In this document: positions 23,851 to 32,634 of the stretch, piece by piece | Layout: each line of letters starts with the position of its first letter | Numbering within the stretch: position 1 is the stretch's first letter | Assembly (NCBI GenBank): GCA_900547095.1 | Contig: URFG01000001.1 | Span: forward strand, 1 to 64,000 | DNA: 64,000 nucleotides | Source: an uncultured Oscillospiraceae bacterium | GTDB lineage: Bacteria > Bacillota > Clostridia > Oscillospirales > Acutalibacteraceae | Reading direction: 5' to 3' | The notes under the pieces: model-generated | What the model was told of the DNA's origin: nothing | The model's input: the letters and a program-made list of their open reading frames with translations, nothing else | Database searches by the model: none | Program-made: the position numbers and the translations under genes

Positions 23851-25077
23851 TTAAATTTTTATCCTGAGCATTGATCCTTTTTTTATTTCGCGGTCAAAAG
23901 GCACCCTTATTTTCATCATCGGACTGGGCGCGCATTCAATGTTTTCTCCTGCATCGTTTAAAAGAGGATCGGCAATTATTTTATAAGGCGCATACCCTGC
24001 CTCTAAGCATTCGAGGGTATCCCCTCTTTTGAATTTGTTTTTAAGCACGGCTTCAACAAATCCGTTTTCATATCCGCTCACTACTGCCGCAACCGCATAG
24101 TCCCTTAAATATCCCGCGTCTTTGTATGTCTGGGAATTTTCAGGTTTTCCGAAATAAAATCCTGTTGAATATGCTCTGTGGCTAATAGTATTAAGTTCGT
24201 TTACTGTCCACTCCGGCGGCGCCCAGCTTTCAATATTGTTATTTAAGCTGTCAAGCGCGCCCCTGTAAGCGTTAGCAGTTACCGCAACATAGTATTCCGA
24301 TTTTGCCCTGCCCTCAATTTTAAGGCTGTCTATTCCGATTTTTGCAAACTTATCAAGATAGGTTATCATGCAAAGATCGTTTGCGTTTAAAATATATGTG
24401 CCTTTTTTGCTTTCGGTTATATCGAATAATTGTCCGGGTCTGTTTGTTTCCATAAGAGAATAGCTCCAGCGGCAAGGCTGAGCGCAGTCGCCGCGGTTAG
24501 CATCTCTTCCCGTCATATAGCTTGAAAGCAGGCACCTCGCCGAAAATGATACGCACATCGCCCCGTGCACAAAGCACTCAAGCTCTAAGGAATCAGGAAT
24601 ATTATCCCTGATTTTTTCGATCTCTTCAAAAGAAAGCTCGCGCGCAAGCACCACTCTTTTTGCTCCGAGATCATAAAAGGCTTTTGCCGATTCGCTGTTC
24701 ACAGTCCCCGACTGCACTGAAATATGCAACTCGCAGTCAGGCGCGTATTTCTTTATAAGATTCATAGTTCCGAGATCTGAGGCAATTATTGCGTCTGCCT
24801 TACAGAAATTGAGAAATTCAAGAAATTCGGGGAGCTTTTTTATCTCGTCTTCGTGAGGAAGTGTGTTGCAGGCAATATTGACCTTTTTACCATGAGAGTG
24901 GGCATACAATATGCCTTCCTTTATTTCATCGGCGCTGAAATTCGGCGAGGCAGTTCTCATTCCGAATTCCTCGCCTGAAAAATATACCGCGTCAGCCCCG
25001 AAATCCACAGCGGTTTTAAGCCTTATAAGGTCCCCCGCAGGACATAAAAGTTCGGGAATTTTAATATCAGTCTTCAT
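23851..25077 (-). CDS. Peptidase U32 family protein (TrhP/YrrO-like)
   Basis: A 408-residue U32 family protein. LLCPAGD near the N-terminus, DAVYFSG, the LECFVHGAMCVSFSARC signature near residue 165 and the cysteine cluster (MC, RC, CAQPCRWSY) that holds an iron-sulfur cluster in related proteins are all visible. Despite the peptidase name, E. coli TrhP and Bacillus TrhP1/TrhP2 members act in prephenate-dependent hydroxylation of tRNA wobble uridine, and this is the most likely role. It is the last gene of the thyX operon, overlapping mltG by 11 bases. A second U32 subunit (TrhP1/TrhP2 pair) is not seen here. Confidence 0.85.
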   Translation of the reverse strand: MKTDIKIPELLCPAGDLIRLKTAVDFGADAVYFSGEEFGMRTASPNFSADEIKEGILYAHSHGKKVNIACNTLPHEDEIKKLPEFLEFLNFCKADAIIASDLGTMNLIKKYAPDCELHISVQSGTVNSESAKAFYDLGAKRVVLARELSFEEIEKIRDNIPDSLELECFVHGAMCVSFSARCLLSSYMTGRDANRGDCAQPCRWSYSLMETNRPGQLFDITESKKGTYILNANDLCMITYLDKFAKIGIDSLKIEGRAKSEYYVAVTANAYRGALDSLNNNIESWAPPEWTVNELNTISHRAYSTGFYFGKPENSQTYKDAGYLRDYAVAAVVSGYENGFVEAVLKNKFKRGDTLECLEAGYAPYKIIADPLLNDAGENIECAPSPMMKIRVPFDREIKKGSMLRIKI

Positions 25078-26137
25078 AAACCCAGTTGTTTTCCGCCTTT
25101 AATTTTGCAATGATTGCATTATGCTCAGAAAGAGTTTTTCTATAATAGAATTTCATGCTCTTATCCGTTACAAAGTAATAATAATCAAAATCCTTAGTAG
25201 GATTAACCGACGCTTTGATAGAGCTTATGCTCGGCGAGCAAAGCGGTCCCGGAGGAAGACCGGGGGCTGTGTAGGTGTTATAAGCACCGTCGCCGTAAGG
25301 ATACTTCCTTGTAGGCGATGAGCCGAGAGTCTGGAAATTGCTGCTCTCTAACCTGTTATAAAATACCGCGGCAACATTGCAGGACTGATCGTACTTTCCG
25401 CCCGATTCCATTTCAACAATTGACGCCATTGTTATAATTTCGTGGAAAGAATATTTGCTGTTCTTTATCTTTGCTCTTATCTCATCGGTAAGCTTTGAAT
25501 TTAAATTCGAAAGCATTTTATCCACGGCAAGATGAGCGCAGTCCATTTTCGGATCGTTATAAAAAGAATATGTATCGGGGAATAAGTAACCCTCTAGTCT
25601 GTAATGCACCTTATCGGTGGGAATTTCATTTACAAAATCATAATTAAAAGAGCCTGTCTGCACTTCGTTTAAAAATTCCTCTTTTGTGCAAACTCCTTTT
25701 TTCTCAAGAATTTCCGCTATTTCGTCAACGCTCGCGCCCTCGGGAATCTTTACCGAAACGGAAGAAACCTTTTCTCCGCCAGTGATCAGCATTTGAGCGA
25801 TTTTTTCATAGCTGTCGTTAGTTTTGAATTTGAATGTTCCGTAATTATACTTGGATTCATAGCCTTTAAGCTTTGAATAGATTCTAAAAAGAGTTTTATA
25901 TTTAACAGCACCCGAATTTTTAAGCTCTGCCGCTATCACTGAAGACGGCGAGCCCTGCTTTATGACCATTGTGCAGTCTTTACCCTTGGCTTCGCCCTTA
26001 AAATCGGCAAACGCCATTCCGCAGATAAATCCGATTATCGCCAAAACGGCTAAAACTATTATAAGCACCGTAAGCTTCTTTTTGTTTTTTTGGGGTTTTG
26101 CCTCGGTACTTACTTCCAAATTCTCATTCTCCTGCAT
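25067..26137 (-). CDS. mltG: Endolytic murein transglycosylase MltG
   Basis: A 356-residue YceG-like protein that cuts nascent peptidoglycan at the membrane. The start at 26137 has AGAGGG six bases upstream; longer frames reach into the DJ-1 gene. A short charged cytoplasmic tail (1-21) is followed by one transmembrane helix (about 22-45) and a LysM-like domain (VIPEGAS-type segment, here KIPEGASVDEIAEIL), then the catalytic Glu in MASIVEMESGG. The PYNTY-type end motif is visible as AYNTYTAPGLPPGPLCSPS. It is fourth in the thyX-tmk-DJ-1-mltG-U32 operon. Confidence 0.94.
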   Translation of the reverse strand: MQENENLEVSTEAKPQKNKKKLTVLIIVLAVLAIIGFICGMAFADFKGEAKGKDCTMVIKQGSPSSVIAAELKNSGAVKYKTLFRIYSKLKGYESKYNYGTFKFKTNDSYEKIAQMLITGGEKVSSVSVKIPEGASVDEIAEILEKKGVCTKEEFLNEVQTGSFNYDFVNEIPTDKVHYRLEGYLFPDTYSFYNDPKMDCAHLAVDKMLSNLNSKLTDEIRAKIKNSKYSFHEIITMASIVEMESGGKYDQSCNVAAVFYNRLESSNFQTLGSSPTRKYPYGDGAYNTYTAPGLPPGPLCSPSISSIKASVNPTKDFDYYYFVTDKSMKFYYRKTLSEHNAIIAKLKAENNWVYED

Positions 26138-26151
26138 TTTTCGCCCTCTTT

Positions 26152-26691
26152 TCATCTGAAAAAGTTTATCTGTTTTTTTATTTTTCCGGGATCGGAGCCT
26201 AAAGCGCATAAAAGCTCAAAAGCAAACTCGAAAGCTCCTCCCGCTCCCGAAGCGGTAACGATTTTTTCATCTCTTACAGCGGCTTTTCTTAAAACCTGCG
26301 CGCCTTTTAAAAATTCCTCAAAACCCTGATAGCAGGTGGCTTTTTTGCCCTCTAAATATCCTCTTTTTCCGAGTATCATAGGAGCCGCGCAAATAGCCGC
26401 CATAACCGCATTTTTCTCTTTTGCCGATTTTAAAATTTCATCGGTTTTCGGCTCTTTGTCAAGATTATCGGCACCGGGCATTCCTCCCGGCATAACAACC
26501 GCCGTTATATCCGAAAAATCCCCGTCTTTTAAATTTATATCGCACTTTACCGTGATATTGTGGTTTCCCGTGACAAAAAGTCCGTCTTTAAAGCTTACTG
26601 TTTTAACATCAAATCCGGCTCTTTTTAAAATATCTATAGGAACTATCGCCTCGGTTTCTTCAAACCCGTCGGCAAGTAAAAAATAAACCAT
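26152..26691 (-). CDS. DJ-1/PfpI family protein
   Basis: A 179-residue DJ-1 superfamily protein. The nucleophilic-elbow cysteine is C101 in AAICAAPMIL, with a GFEETEAI acidic motif at residues 9-16 and VVMPGGMPGA near 65-75. The closest general type is YajL/ThiJ-like DJ-1, proposed as deglycase or chaperone; the exact activity of this group is disputed. It lies three bases after tmk and 14 bases before the mltG start, so it is probably co-transcribed. Confidence 0.9.
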   Translation of the reverse strand: MVYFLLADGFEETEAIVPIDILKRAGFDVKTVSFKDGLFVTGNHNITVKCDINLKDGDFSDITAVVMPGGMPGADNLDKEPKTDEILKSAKEKNAVMAAICAAPMILGKRGYLEGKKATCYQGFEEFLKGAQVLRKAAVRDEKIVTASGAGGAFEFAFELLCALGSDPGKIKKQINFFR

Positions 26692-26694
26692 TTT

Positions 26695-27369
26695 TCAGTC
26701 CTTCTTTTCTAAGATAGGTAAAACCTCCGATAAGATATCCGAAGAAATATCCTCTATGGATCTTGCTTTCATGTTCTCGGCGCAGCTTATAACTTTCCAC
26801 CCGGAATACTCCGCAACCTCTTTTGCCGCCTCGCGGCACCTTGAAAGATATTCGATATCTGCCTCGTGAATATCCTTTTTGCTTTCATCGCCCGAATATC
26901 GGCTGCTTAAAAGCTTTTGCGAAACTTCAACGGGCATATCAAGAAATATCACCTTATCGGGCTTCGGGATTCCGATCTTTGAGTACTCAAAATCATAAAG
27001 CCAGTCAAGATAATTTTTTCTTTCATTTTTTGAAAGCTTTGCTGCCTGATGAATAGCATTCGAAGTCGTATATCTTCCGGCTATAACGTTTCCGCCGTTT
27101 TCATAATACTTTCCCCATGAGGTCTTATAAGATGCTATTCTGTCAACAGTGTAAAAAGCCGACGCGGCATAAGCGTTAACATCTCCAGGGTGACTGCCGA
27201 ATTTGCCTGATAAGTACATCTTTACAAGTGCGCTTGACTCCGAGTCATAATCCGGGAAAGAAACGGATAAGCAATCGATATTTTTTTCTTTTAGAGTTTT
27301 ATATAAAAGCTCAAGCTGGGTGGATTTTCCGCTCCCGTCAAGCCCCTCGATAACTATAAGTTTACCCAT
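26695..27369 (-). CDS. tmk: Thymidylate kinase
   Basis: A 224-residue dTMP kinase that makes dTDP. The P-loop [10 protein letters not shown] is at residues 9-18, the [10 protein letters not shown] segment corresponds to the DR/dTMP region, and [12 protein letters not shown] near 96 and the VIFLDMPVE strand near 139 follow. It overlaps thyX by 8 bases, coupling the last two steps to dTDP. The sequence is longer than E. coli Tmk and has a distinct lid region ([15 protein letters not shown]), so it belongs to a divergent clostridial branch. Confidence 0.92.
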   Translation of the reverse strand: MGKLIVIEGLDGSGKSTQLELLYKTLKEKNIDCLSVSFPDYDSESSALVKMYLSGKFGSHPGDVNAYAASAFYTVDRIASYKTSWGKYYENGGNVIAGRYTTSNAIHQAAKLSKNERKNYLDWLYDFEYSKIGIPKPDKVIFLDMPVEVSQKLLSSRYSGDESKKDIHEADIEYLSRCREAAKEVAEYSGWKVISCAENMKARSIEDISSDILSEVLPILEKKD

Positions 27370-28147
27370 TGTTTTTCAACTCACCGTAAAACTTTTTCAT
27401 TTCAGCCGCTTTTCCGCAGGTCATTTTCCCCTCGGGGCAGCCTCCGCCGACGCACCCGGGGCCTGCCTTTTCAAAAAGCTCGGGTGCAACCTTGTAAACA
27501 AGCTTGAGCATCTGATTTGCAACATCTCTTATCTCCCACTGCGCTCTGTTGCAGCAGCGGTGCCTGAAGAAATTAAGCAGTGACCTCGCATTCATTGTTA
27601 CCACCATTTTGGTTTCGCAGGCATTAGGCAAAACGAAGCGCGCGTCCTCAATAGCCTTTTTCTGCGCCATACGCGAAGCAGTCTTTTCGTCTTTCCCCTC
27701 CTTTAAGAATTCCTCTTTGTGCTTAGCAGAGAGAATTTCCGCTAATTCGTCATAGGCTTTCTGCGCGTCTGCCATTGATTTTTCATATATTTCCAAAGCC
27801 TTTTTATCCCCTGCTATTTCGGGAGGGGTAACATACTCAAAACTGCCCTCGCTTACATATCTCTGGCTCTTTACAGAATATGACGCTATTCTGTGACGGG
27901 TAAACTGCGCAAGAAGCGATCTTGAAACACCCTCGATGCCGAATGTGAAGCTTACATGCTCGACAGGACTTTCGTGGCCGAGAGAAGAAAGCATTTCAAC
28001 AAATGATCTTGCTTTTTCGTCTGTAAGGCCCTCGTTAAGCTCTGCTATGCCCGAAGAGCTGTAGCAAAGCTTGGCGGCGCAGGCAACAGTTTTGACCGGA
28101 TCGGGAGTATACGCTAACAAAAAGACTTTTGACATTATATTTTCCAC
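27362..28147 (-). CDS. thyX: Flavin-dependent thymidylate synthase
   Basis: A 261-residue ThyX that methylates dUMP using methylene-THF, FAD and NADPH. The signature RHRx7S is present as [11 protein letters not shown], followed by QRYV. A later [17 protein letters not shown] segment resembles the substrate-binding C-terminal region. The frame opens with GTG at 28147 and has an ATG four codons later; the ribosome binding site does not decide between them. The C-terminal extension contains a [13 protein letters not shown] cysteine cluster that could bind metal. A promoter lies at 28171-28199. Use of ThyX instead of ThyA fits an anaerobe. Confidence 0.95.
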   Translation of the reverse strand: MENIMSKVFLLAYTPDPVKTVACAAKLCYSSSGIAELNEGLTDEKARSFVEMLSSLGHESPVEHVSFTFGIEGVSRSLLAQFTRHRIASYSVKSQRYVSEGSFEYVTPPEIAGDKKALEIYEKSMADAQKAYDELAEILSAKHKEEFLKEGKDEKTASRMAQKKAIEDARFVLPNACETKMVVTMNARSLLNFFRHRCCNRAQWEIRDVANQMLKLVYKVAPELFEKAGPGCVGGGCPEGKMTCGKAAEMKKFYGELKNNG

Positions 28148-28170
28148 ATCTTTTCTTACAATTTATAATT

Positions 28171-28199
28171 ATTATATCAAATCCCACCCCTCTCTTCAA
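28171..28199 (-). promoter_or_regulatory. Promoter of the thyX operon
   Basis: Minus-strand TTGAAG (28194-28199) and TATAAT (28171-28176) are separated by 17 bases, 24 bases before the GTG start. Confidence 0.7.
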
Positions 28200-28259
28200 T
28201 CGATTTTCTCAAAAAATTTAATTTTTGTAAAAAAAGGTCTTTTTATGAGCGAGAAAATG

Positions 28260-28268
28260 TGGTACAAT
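28260..28268 (+). promoter_or_regulatory. Extended -10 promoter for the PRPP synthetase-like gene
   Basis: TGGTACAAT (TG at 28260-28261, TACAAT at 28263-28268) lies about 30 bases before the start at 28299. No good -35 box is visible, which is compatible with the extended -10 class. Confidence 0.5.
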
Positions 28269-28298
28269 AGTAACATAATTTAGGGAATGGAGAATTAT

Positions 28299-29426
28299 AT
28301 GTCGAATATTGATTTTAAGCACACACCTTATGGGGATCTGGCAATAGTAAGTATGAGAGGCTGCGAAGATATCGCAAGCAAGGTAGATTATTACCTTAAG
28401 CAATGGAGAAATATCCCGGAGGACGAAACTTTCGTCGTAACAGCGAATTGTCCGAGATTCGGAACGGGCGAAGCCAAAGCGGTACTTAATCACACCGCCC
28501 GCGGACTAGACGCATTTATAATCTGTGACTGTTTTAATTACAATGTAACATATAAAATGTACGGTATGACCGTGCCGATGAGCCCCGATGATCATTTTCA
28601 GGATCTTAAAAGAGTTATAGCGGCTTTCGGTGGCAAAGCGAGAAGAATAACGGTTATAATGCCTATGCTTTATGAGGGCAGGCAGCACCGCAGAACTGCC
28701 AGAGAATCTATGGACTGCGCTATGGCACTGCAGGAGCTCGTTGCAATGGGTGTTAAGAATATTATCACTTTCGACGCTCACGATCCCCGCGTAAATAACG
28801 CGATCCCGCTCGACGGATTTGACAATGTACAGGCGGCATATCAGATGATAAAAGCTCTTCTTAAAAACATTCCCGATATCAAGCTTGACCGTGACCACAC
28901 AATGATAGTTTCCCCCGATGAGGGCGGAATGGGAAGATGTATTTATTATTCCTCTGTTTTGGGGTTGGAACTCGGAATGTTCTATAAGCGCCGCAATTAT
29001 TCCGTTGTTGTTAACGGCAGAAATCCGATCGAAGCCCACGAATTCTTGGGTAACGATATAACAGGTAAAGACCTTATTCTTGTTGACGATATGATCTCCT
29101 CCGGTGAATCTATGCTCGATATCGCCGCAAAGTTAAAGGAAATGGGCGCAGGAAGAATATTCATTTTCTCAACTTTCGGCCTTTTTGTTAACGGTCTTGA
29201 AAAGTTTGACGAATATTATGAAAATAAACTTATCGATAAGATATTCACAACAAATCTTATTTTTCAGCCCGAGGAGCTTCTTAAAAGAGAATGGTATTGC
29301 TCGGTAAATATGGCAAAATATATTTCCCTGCTTATCGATACACTCAATAACGATAATTCAATAAGCAGTCTTCTTGATCCTGTCGACAGAATTAAAAAAG
29401 TCGTTTCGTCGTTTAAAAGTAAATAA
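28299..29426 (+). CDS. Ribose-phosphate pyrophosphokinase-like protein
   Basis: A 375-residue PRPP synthetase-like protein. The start 28299 has GGAG six bases upstream; an ATG four codons earlier lacks a good site. N-terminal RFGTGEAK and TARGLDAFII mirror the FxDGE and RGxDxFI motifs of Prs, DAHD replaces the catalytic DLHA, and LILVDDMISSGES near residue 262 is the PRPP-binding loop. It is about 60 residues longer than ordinary Prs and its ATP-site segments are divergent, so it is probably a clostridial paralogue. It could make PRPP or be a regulator-like homologue. It stands alone with its own terminator. Confidence 0.8.
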   Translation: MSNIDFKHTPYGDLAIVSMRGCEDIASKVDYYLKQWRNIPEDETFVVTANCPRFGTGEAKAVLNHTARGLDAFIICDCFNYNVTYKMYGMTVPMSPDDHFQDLKRVIAAFGGKARRITVIMPMLYEGRQHRRTARESMDCAMALQELVAMGVKNIITFDAHDPRVNNAIPLDGFDNVQAAYQMIKALLKNIPDIKLDRDHTMIVSPDEGGMGRCIYYSSVLGLELGMFYKRRNYSVVVNGRNPIEAHEFLGNDITGKDLILVDDMISSGESMLDIAAKLKEMGAGRIFIFSTFGLFVNGLEKFDEYYENKLIDKIFTTNLIFQPEELLKREWYCSVNMAKYISLLIDTLNNDNSISSLLDPVDRIKKVVSSFKSK

Positions 29427-29439
29427 TCTGAAAATTTTT

Positions 29440-29478
29440 ATCCTCAAAGCGAAAGCTTTGAGGATTTTTTTATTTTTC
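29440..29478 (+). terminator. Terminator after the PRPP synthetase-like gene
   Basis: ATCCTCAAAGC (29440-29450) pairs with GCTTTGAGGAT (29455-29465) around a GAAA tetraloop, followed by T7-A-T5. Confidence 0.92.
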
Positions 29479-29503
29479 GGGCAAAATAAATCAGGTGATA
29501 AAA

Positions 29504-30262
29504 ATGAAATGCCGCACCGATCTTGCAGACGAAACTGAAAATTTTTCCGAATCTAATGTCACACTGCGAAAAAATTTCGGAGAAATTGAGCTTTTAGGAA
29601 TAAAGGGTGATAACTGCAAAAATTTTATTATAAATTTCAAGCCCGATACTCTTATTTTGAATTCCGAGGAATTTAAATCAGCTTGTATTTTTACCTTTAA
29701 TTTACTTAAACCCGAATTTTTTTCAAAAATTTTGGTCTGCGGACTCGGAAATCCCGATATCACATCTGATTCTTTAGGAATTAAAACCGCCGAAAAAATA
29801 TTCGTTACCGCGCATATGAAAAAGGAATCCGCCGAAAATAATATAAAAGAAATTTCTTCATTCACTCCCGATGTTGCCGGAAAAACAGGAATCGAAAGCT
29901 TTGAACTTATTAAATCGGCGGCAAAACTTGCCAAAGCCGACCTTATAATAGCAATAGATTCTCTTTGCACTTCAAATCCAAAAAGGCTCTGCTCAACTCT
30001 TCAATTTTCAGACGGCGGAATAGCCGCAGGCTCAGGGATAAAGCAGCATACGCAAAAGCTTGATAAAGAAAATTTAAATATCCCCGTGATCGCGGTGGGA
30101 ATGCCGACTGTTATCGATATCGGAAAACTGACGGAAAAAAGCATTGATCTTACCGTCACTCCGCTCGATATCGATATCCTGATAAAAAACCCGGCAAAAT
30201 ATTTAGCCGCCGCTATAAACAGCTTTTTAACCGACGGACTTTTCTCAACGCCTGCCGAATAA
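29504..30262 (+). CDS. gpr: Spore germination protease GPR
   Basis: A 252-residue GPR that degrades small acid-soluble spore proteins during germination. The start ATG 29504 follows AGGTG by six bases; a GTG nine bases earlier is in frame. KCRTDLADE at the N-terminus, the GLGNPDITSDSLG motif at residues 80-92 and the IAIDSL...SDGGIAAGSG region carry the two conserved aspartates of the family. It is shorter than Bacillus GPR (about 370) and lacks some loops, but the following spoIIP repeats the Bacillus gpr-spoIIP order. This is good evidence that the organism makes endospores. Confidence 0.88.
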   Translation: MKCRTDLADETENFSESNVTLRKNFGEIELLGIKGDNCKNFIINFKPDTLILNSEEFKSACIFTFNLLKPEFFSKILVCGLGNPDITSDSLGIKTAEKIFVTAHMKKESAENNIKEISSFTPDVAGKTGIESFELIKSAAKLAKADLIIAIDSLCTSNPKRLCSTLQFSDGGIAAGSGIKQHTQKLDKENLNIPVIAVGMPTVIDIGKLTEKSIDLTVTPLDIDILIKNPAKYLAAAINSFLTDGLFSTPAE

Positions 30263-30317
30263 CCTCTCTTTTAAATGCATATAAATTATATAACTAATTT
30301 TCAGGGGTGCAAAAGAA

Positions 30318-31367
30318 TTGAATTATAAGGGTACTCTCGCGAAATTTATCGTTTGCATAATTTCTTGCGTTACGGTAATGATCTACGGCTGTTTTTCTTT
30401 TCTCTGCACAGCCGATAGATTCACAGCCGAAGAAAATATTTCTATAAATAGCACTGTAACGACTATTTCTGATATTAAACTTCCTAAAAATACCGATTCG
30501 TCTGCCGTTTCTTCCTCCGCTCCCTCCTCTTCAAAGGCTGCCGAATCAAAAGCTGTTCTAGCAGCCTCTAAAGATGAAGCTATCGGCAAGGTGACAGAAA
30601 AATTCATTTCCCCTTATACTGCAAAAACCTCATATAAAAATATATATGTTAAAAATTCCACAGACCTTGATATAAATATAAAATCGCTTTATGAAGCTAA
30701 ACTTAAATATAATATCGAAGAGAATAACGAGCCTCAGGTGCTTATAATGCACACTCATACCACCGAATCTTTTCTTCCCGAAAGCAGAGATTTTTACACT
30801 TCTTCCGACCGCTCAAGAACTACCGACGAATCGAAAAATATGGTAGCCCTCGGAAATATTGTAACGGATAAATTAAATCAATCGGGAATTAAAACTCTCC
30901 ACGATAAAACAACTCACGATTATCCTTCTTATAACGAAAGCTATAACAGAGCCTCAAAAACAATTTTATCTTATCTTAAAAAATATCCGAGCATAAAAAT
31001 AGTGATAGATATGCACAGGGACGCAATTTCACCCTCCGATACCGAAAAGGTTAAACTTACGACGGAAATAAACGGTAAAAAAGCCGCGCAGATAATGCTC
31101 GTTCAAGGCTCGCAGAGCGGAAATGTGAAAAATTTCCCGAATTGGCAGGAAAATCTAAAGCTTGCTTTAAAACTGCAGGAAAGCCTTGAAACAAAATATC
31201 CCACTTTGGCAAGATCGCTCTCGCTTATGTCGAGAAATTATAATGAAAGCTTAAGCACAGGCTCAATGCTTATAGAAATAGGAACCGACGCAAATTCTTT
31301 GGAGGAGGTAAAATATTCAGCCGAGCTTTTAGGCAATACTTTAAGCGAGCTGTTAAAAAAACTATGA
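30318..31367 (+). CDS. spoIIP: Stage II sporulation protein P
   Basis: A 349-residue peptidoglycan hydrolase acting with SpoIID and SpoIIM to thin septal wall during engulfment. The start is a TTG at 30318 preceded by AGGGGTG. The N-terminus has a transmembrane anchor (about 8-30), a Ser/Ala-rich linker (55-95) and the SpoIIP amidase domain from about 135: zinc ligand candidates in MHTHTTESF, VIDMHRDA and the IEIGTDANS end motif. All match SpoIIP. It overlaps the small downstream gene by four bases. Confidence 0.95.
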   Translation: MNYKGTLAKFIVCIISCVTVMIYGCFSFLCTADRFTAEENISINSTVTTISDIKLPKNTDSSAVSSSAPSSSKAAESKAVLAASKDEAIGKVTEKFISPYTAKTSYKNIYVKNSTDLDINIKSLYEAKLKYNIEENNEPQVLIMHTHTTESFLPESRDFYTSSDRSRTTDESKNMVALGNIVTDKLNQSGIKTLHDKTTHDYPSYNESYNRASKTILSYLKKYPSIKIVIDMHRDAISPSDTEKVKLTTEINGKKAAQIMLVQGSQSGNVKNFPNWQENLKLALKLQESLETKYPTLARSLSLMSRNYNESLSTGSMLIEIGTDANSLEEVKYSAELLGNTLSELLKKL

Positions 31368-31579
31368 AGAAAAATAAAAATGGAAGTTTGTTTTTTAAAT
31401 CGTTTTTATTCAGTATGGTTGTGGCATTTTGCCTGATCTTCTCGGTCTACGGTGTGGCAAAAGCATATTCCGCCTGCAGAAAAATCGGGTTTGATGAAGA
31501 TAAAAAAGCCGTTGAGATAAATAAAAACGGCTTTAGAATTCTTGATTTTAAATTTACAAAAAAATCGGGTTCAAATTAA
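31364..31579 (+). CDS. Small single-pass membrane protein downstream of spoIIP
   Basis: A 71-residue protein that I do not recognise. A positively charged N-terminus (MKKNKNG) is followed by one hydrophobic helix (about 13-33) and a mixed-charge tail of about 38 residues containing FDEDKKAVEINKNGFRILDFKF. The start overlaps the spoIIP stop (ATGA-type overlap), strong evidence that it is translated with it. Its stop codon is in the loop of the terminator. A sporulation role is inference from position only. Confidence 0.65.
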   Translation: MKKNKNGSLFFKSFLFSMVVAFCLIFSVYGVAKAYSACRKIGFDEDKKAVEINKNGFRILDFKFTKKSGSN

Positions 31580-31600
31580 TGAACCCGGTTTTTTATTTTT
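31563..31600. terminator. Terminator shared by convergent genes
   Basis: Stem 31563-31573 with 31580-31590 (CGGGTTCA/TGAACCCG core, one U-G pair) followed by a long T run. It ends the gpr-spoIIP unit and lies just beyond the stop of the minus-strand GGGtGRT gene. Confidence 0.85.
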
Positions 31601-31606
31601 GTTATT

Positions 31607-32620
31607 TTATTTATTCAGAGCCTGTTGAACTGCAACCGCACAAGCAACGGTCATACCAACCATCGGGTTGTTGCCCGCACCGATAAGTCCCATCATTTCA
31701 ACGTGTGCCGGAACTGATGAAGAACCTGCAAACTGTGCGTCTGAATGCATACGGCCCATAGTATCGGTCATTCCGTAAGAAGAAGGACCTGCAGCCATAT
31801 TATCAGGATGAAGCGTTCTTCCTGTACCGCCGCCCGAAGCAACAGAGAAGTAATTAACTCCGTTTTCATTGCACCACTTTTTGTAGGTGCCTGCAACGGG
31901 GTGCTGGAAGCGGGTCGGGTTAGTGGAGTTACCTGTAATGGAAACGCCGACCTTCTCAAGCTTCATTATAGCAACGCCTTCGGGAACATTATCTGCGCCG
32001 TAGCACTTAACATCGGCTCTTGCTCCCTTTGAGAAAGCTTTTTCGTAAACTACCTTTACCTCTTCCGCATAAGGATCGAACTCGGTTTCAACATAGGTAA
32101 AGCCGTTTATTCTTGAAATTATATAAGCCGCGTCTTTTCCAAGACCGTTAAGTATAACGCGAAGCGGTTTAATTCTTACCTTGTTTGCGTTAAGAGCGAT
32201 CTTGATAGCGCCCTCGGCAGCCGCAAAGGATTCGTGGCCTGCGAGGAAGCAGAAGCACTCGGTTTCTTCAGAAAGGAGCATTTTCCCGAGGTTTCCGTGG
32301 CCTAAACCAACCTTGCGGTTTTCAGCAACGGAGCCGGGGATACAGAATGACTGCAGACCTACGCCGATATTAGCGGCGGCAGTAGCTGCCGATTTATCGC
32401 CTGTGCGCTCAGCCTCTTTGATAGCGATAGCAGAGCCTACGGTGTAAGCCCATTTAGCATTTTCAAAGCAGATAGGCTGTGTTTCCTGAACAATGGTGTA
32501 AGGATCGATACCGTTTTTCTCACAGATATCCTTGCACTCGTCAATAGAAGAGATACCGTAATTTTTAAGAACGCCGAGGATTTTTGCCTCGCGTCTTTCA
32601 TAACCTTCAAACTGTGCCAT
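31607..32620 (-). CDS. GGGtGRT family protein
   Basis: A 337-residue soluble protein of the conserved family named after its GGGTGRT motif, here at residues 263-269 (SGGGTGRTLHPDN). It contains eight cysteines (29, 33, 51, 93, 122, 124, 206, 250) and Gly-rich loops such as VGLGHGNLGKM and LGKDAAYIISR, with no membrane segment. The function is not established. It is encoded 14 bases after a NifU-like scaffold gene and probably depends on it, for example as an iron-sulfur recipient or partner; that is inference. Codons in both genes look selected for high expression. A strong AGGAGG-type site (AAGGAGG) precedes the ATG. Confidence 0.9.
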   Translation of the reverse strand: MAQFEGYERREAKILGVLKNYGISSIDECKDICEKNGIDPYTIVQETQPICFENAKWAYTVGSAIAIKEAERTGDKSAATAAANIGVGLQSFCIPGSVAENRKVGLGHGNLGKMLLSEETECFCFLAGHESFAAAEGAIKIALNANKVRIKPLRVILNGLGKDAAYIISRINGFTYVETEFDPYAEEVKVVYEKAFSKGARADVKCYGADNVPEGVAIMKLEKVGVSITGNSTNPTRFQHPVAGTYKKWCNENGVNYFSVASGGGTGRTLHPDNMAAGPSSYGMTDTMGRMHSDAQFAGSSSVPAHVEMMGLIGAGNNPMVGMTVACAVAVQQALNK

Positions 32621-32634
32621 TATACCGTACCTCC

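Noticed and set aside
28506..29039. 177-residue minus-strand frame under the PRPP synthetase-like gene
   Set aside because: Antisense shadow; the plus-strand protein carries the PRPP loop.
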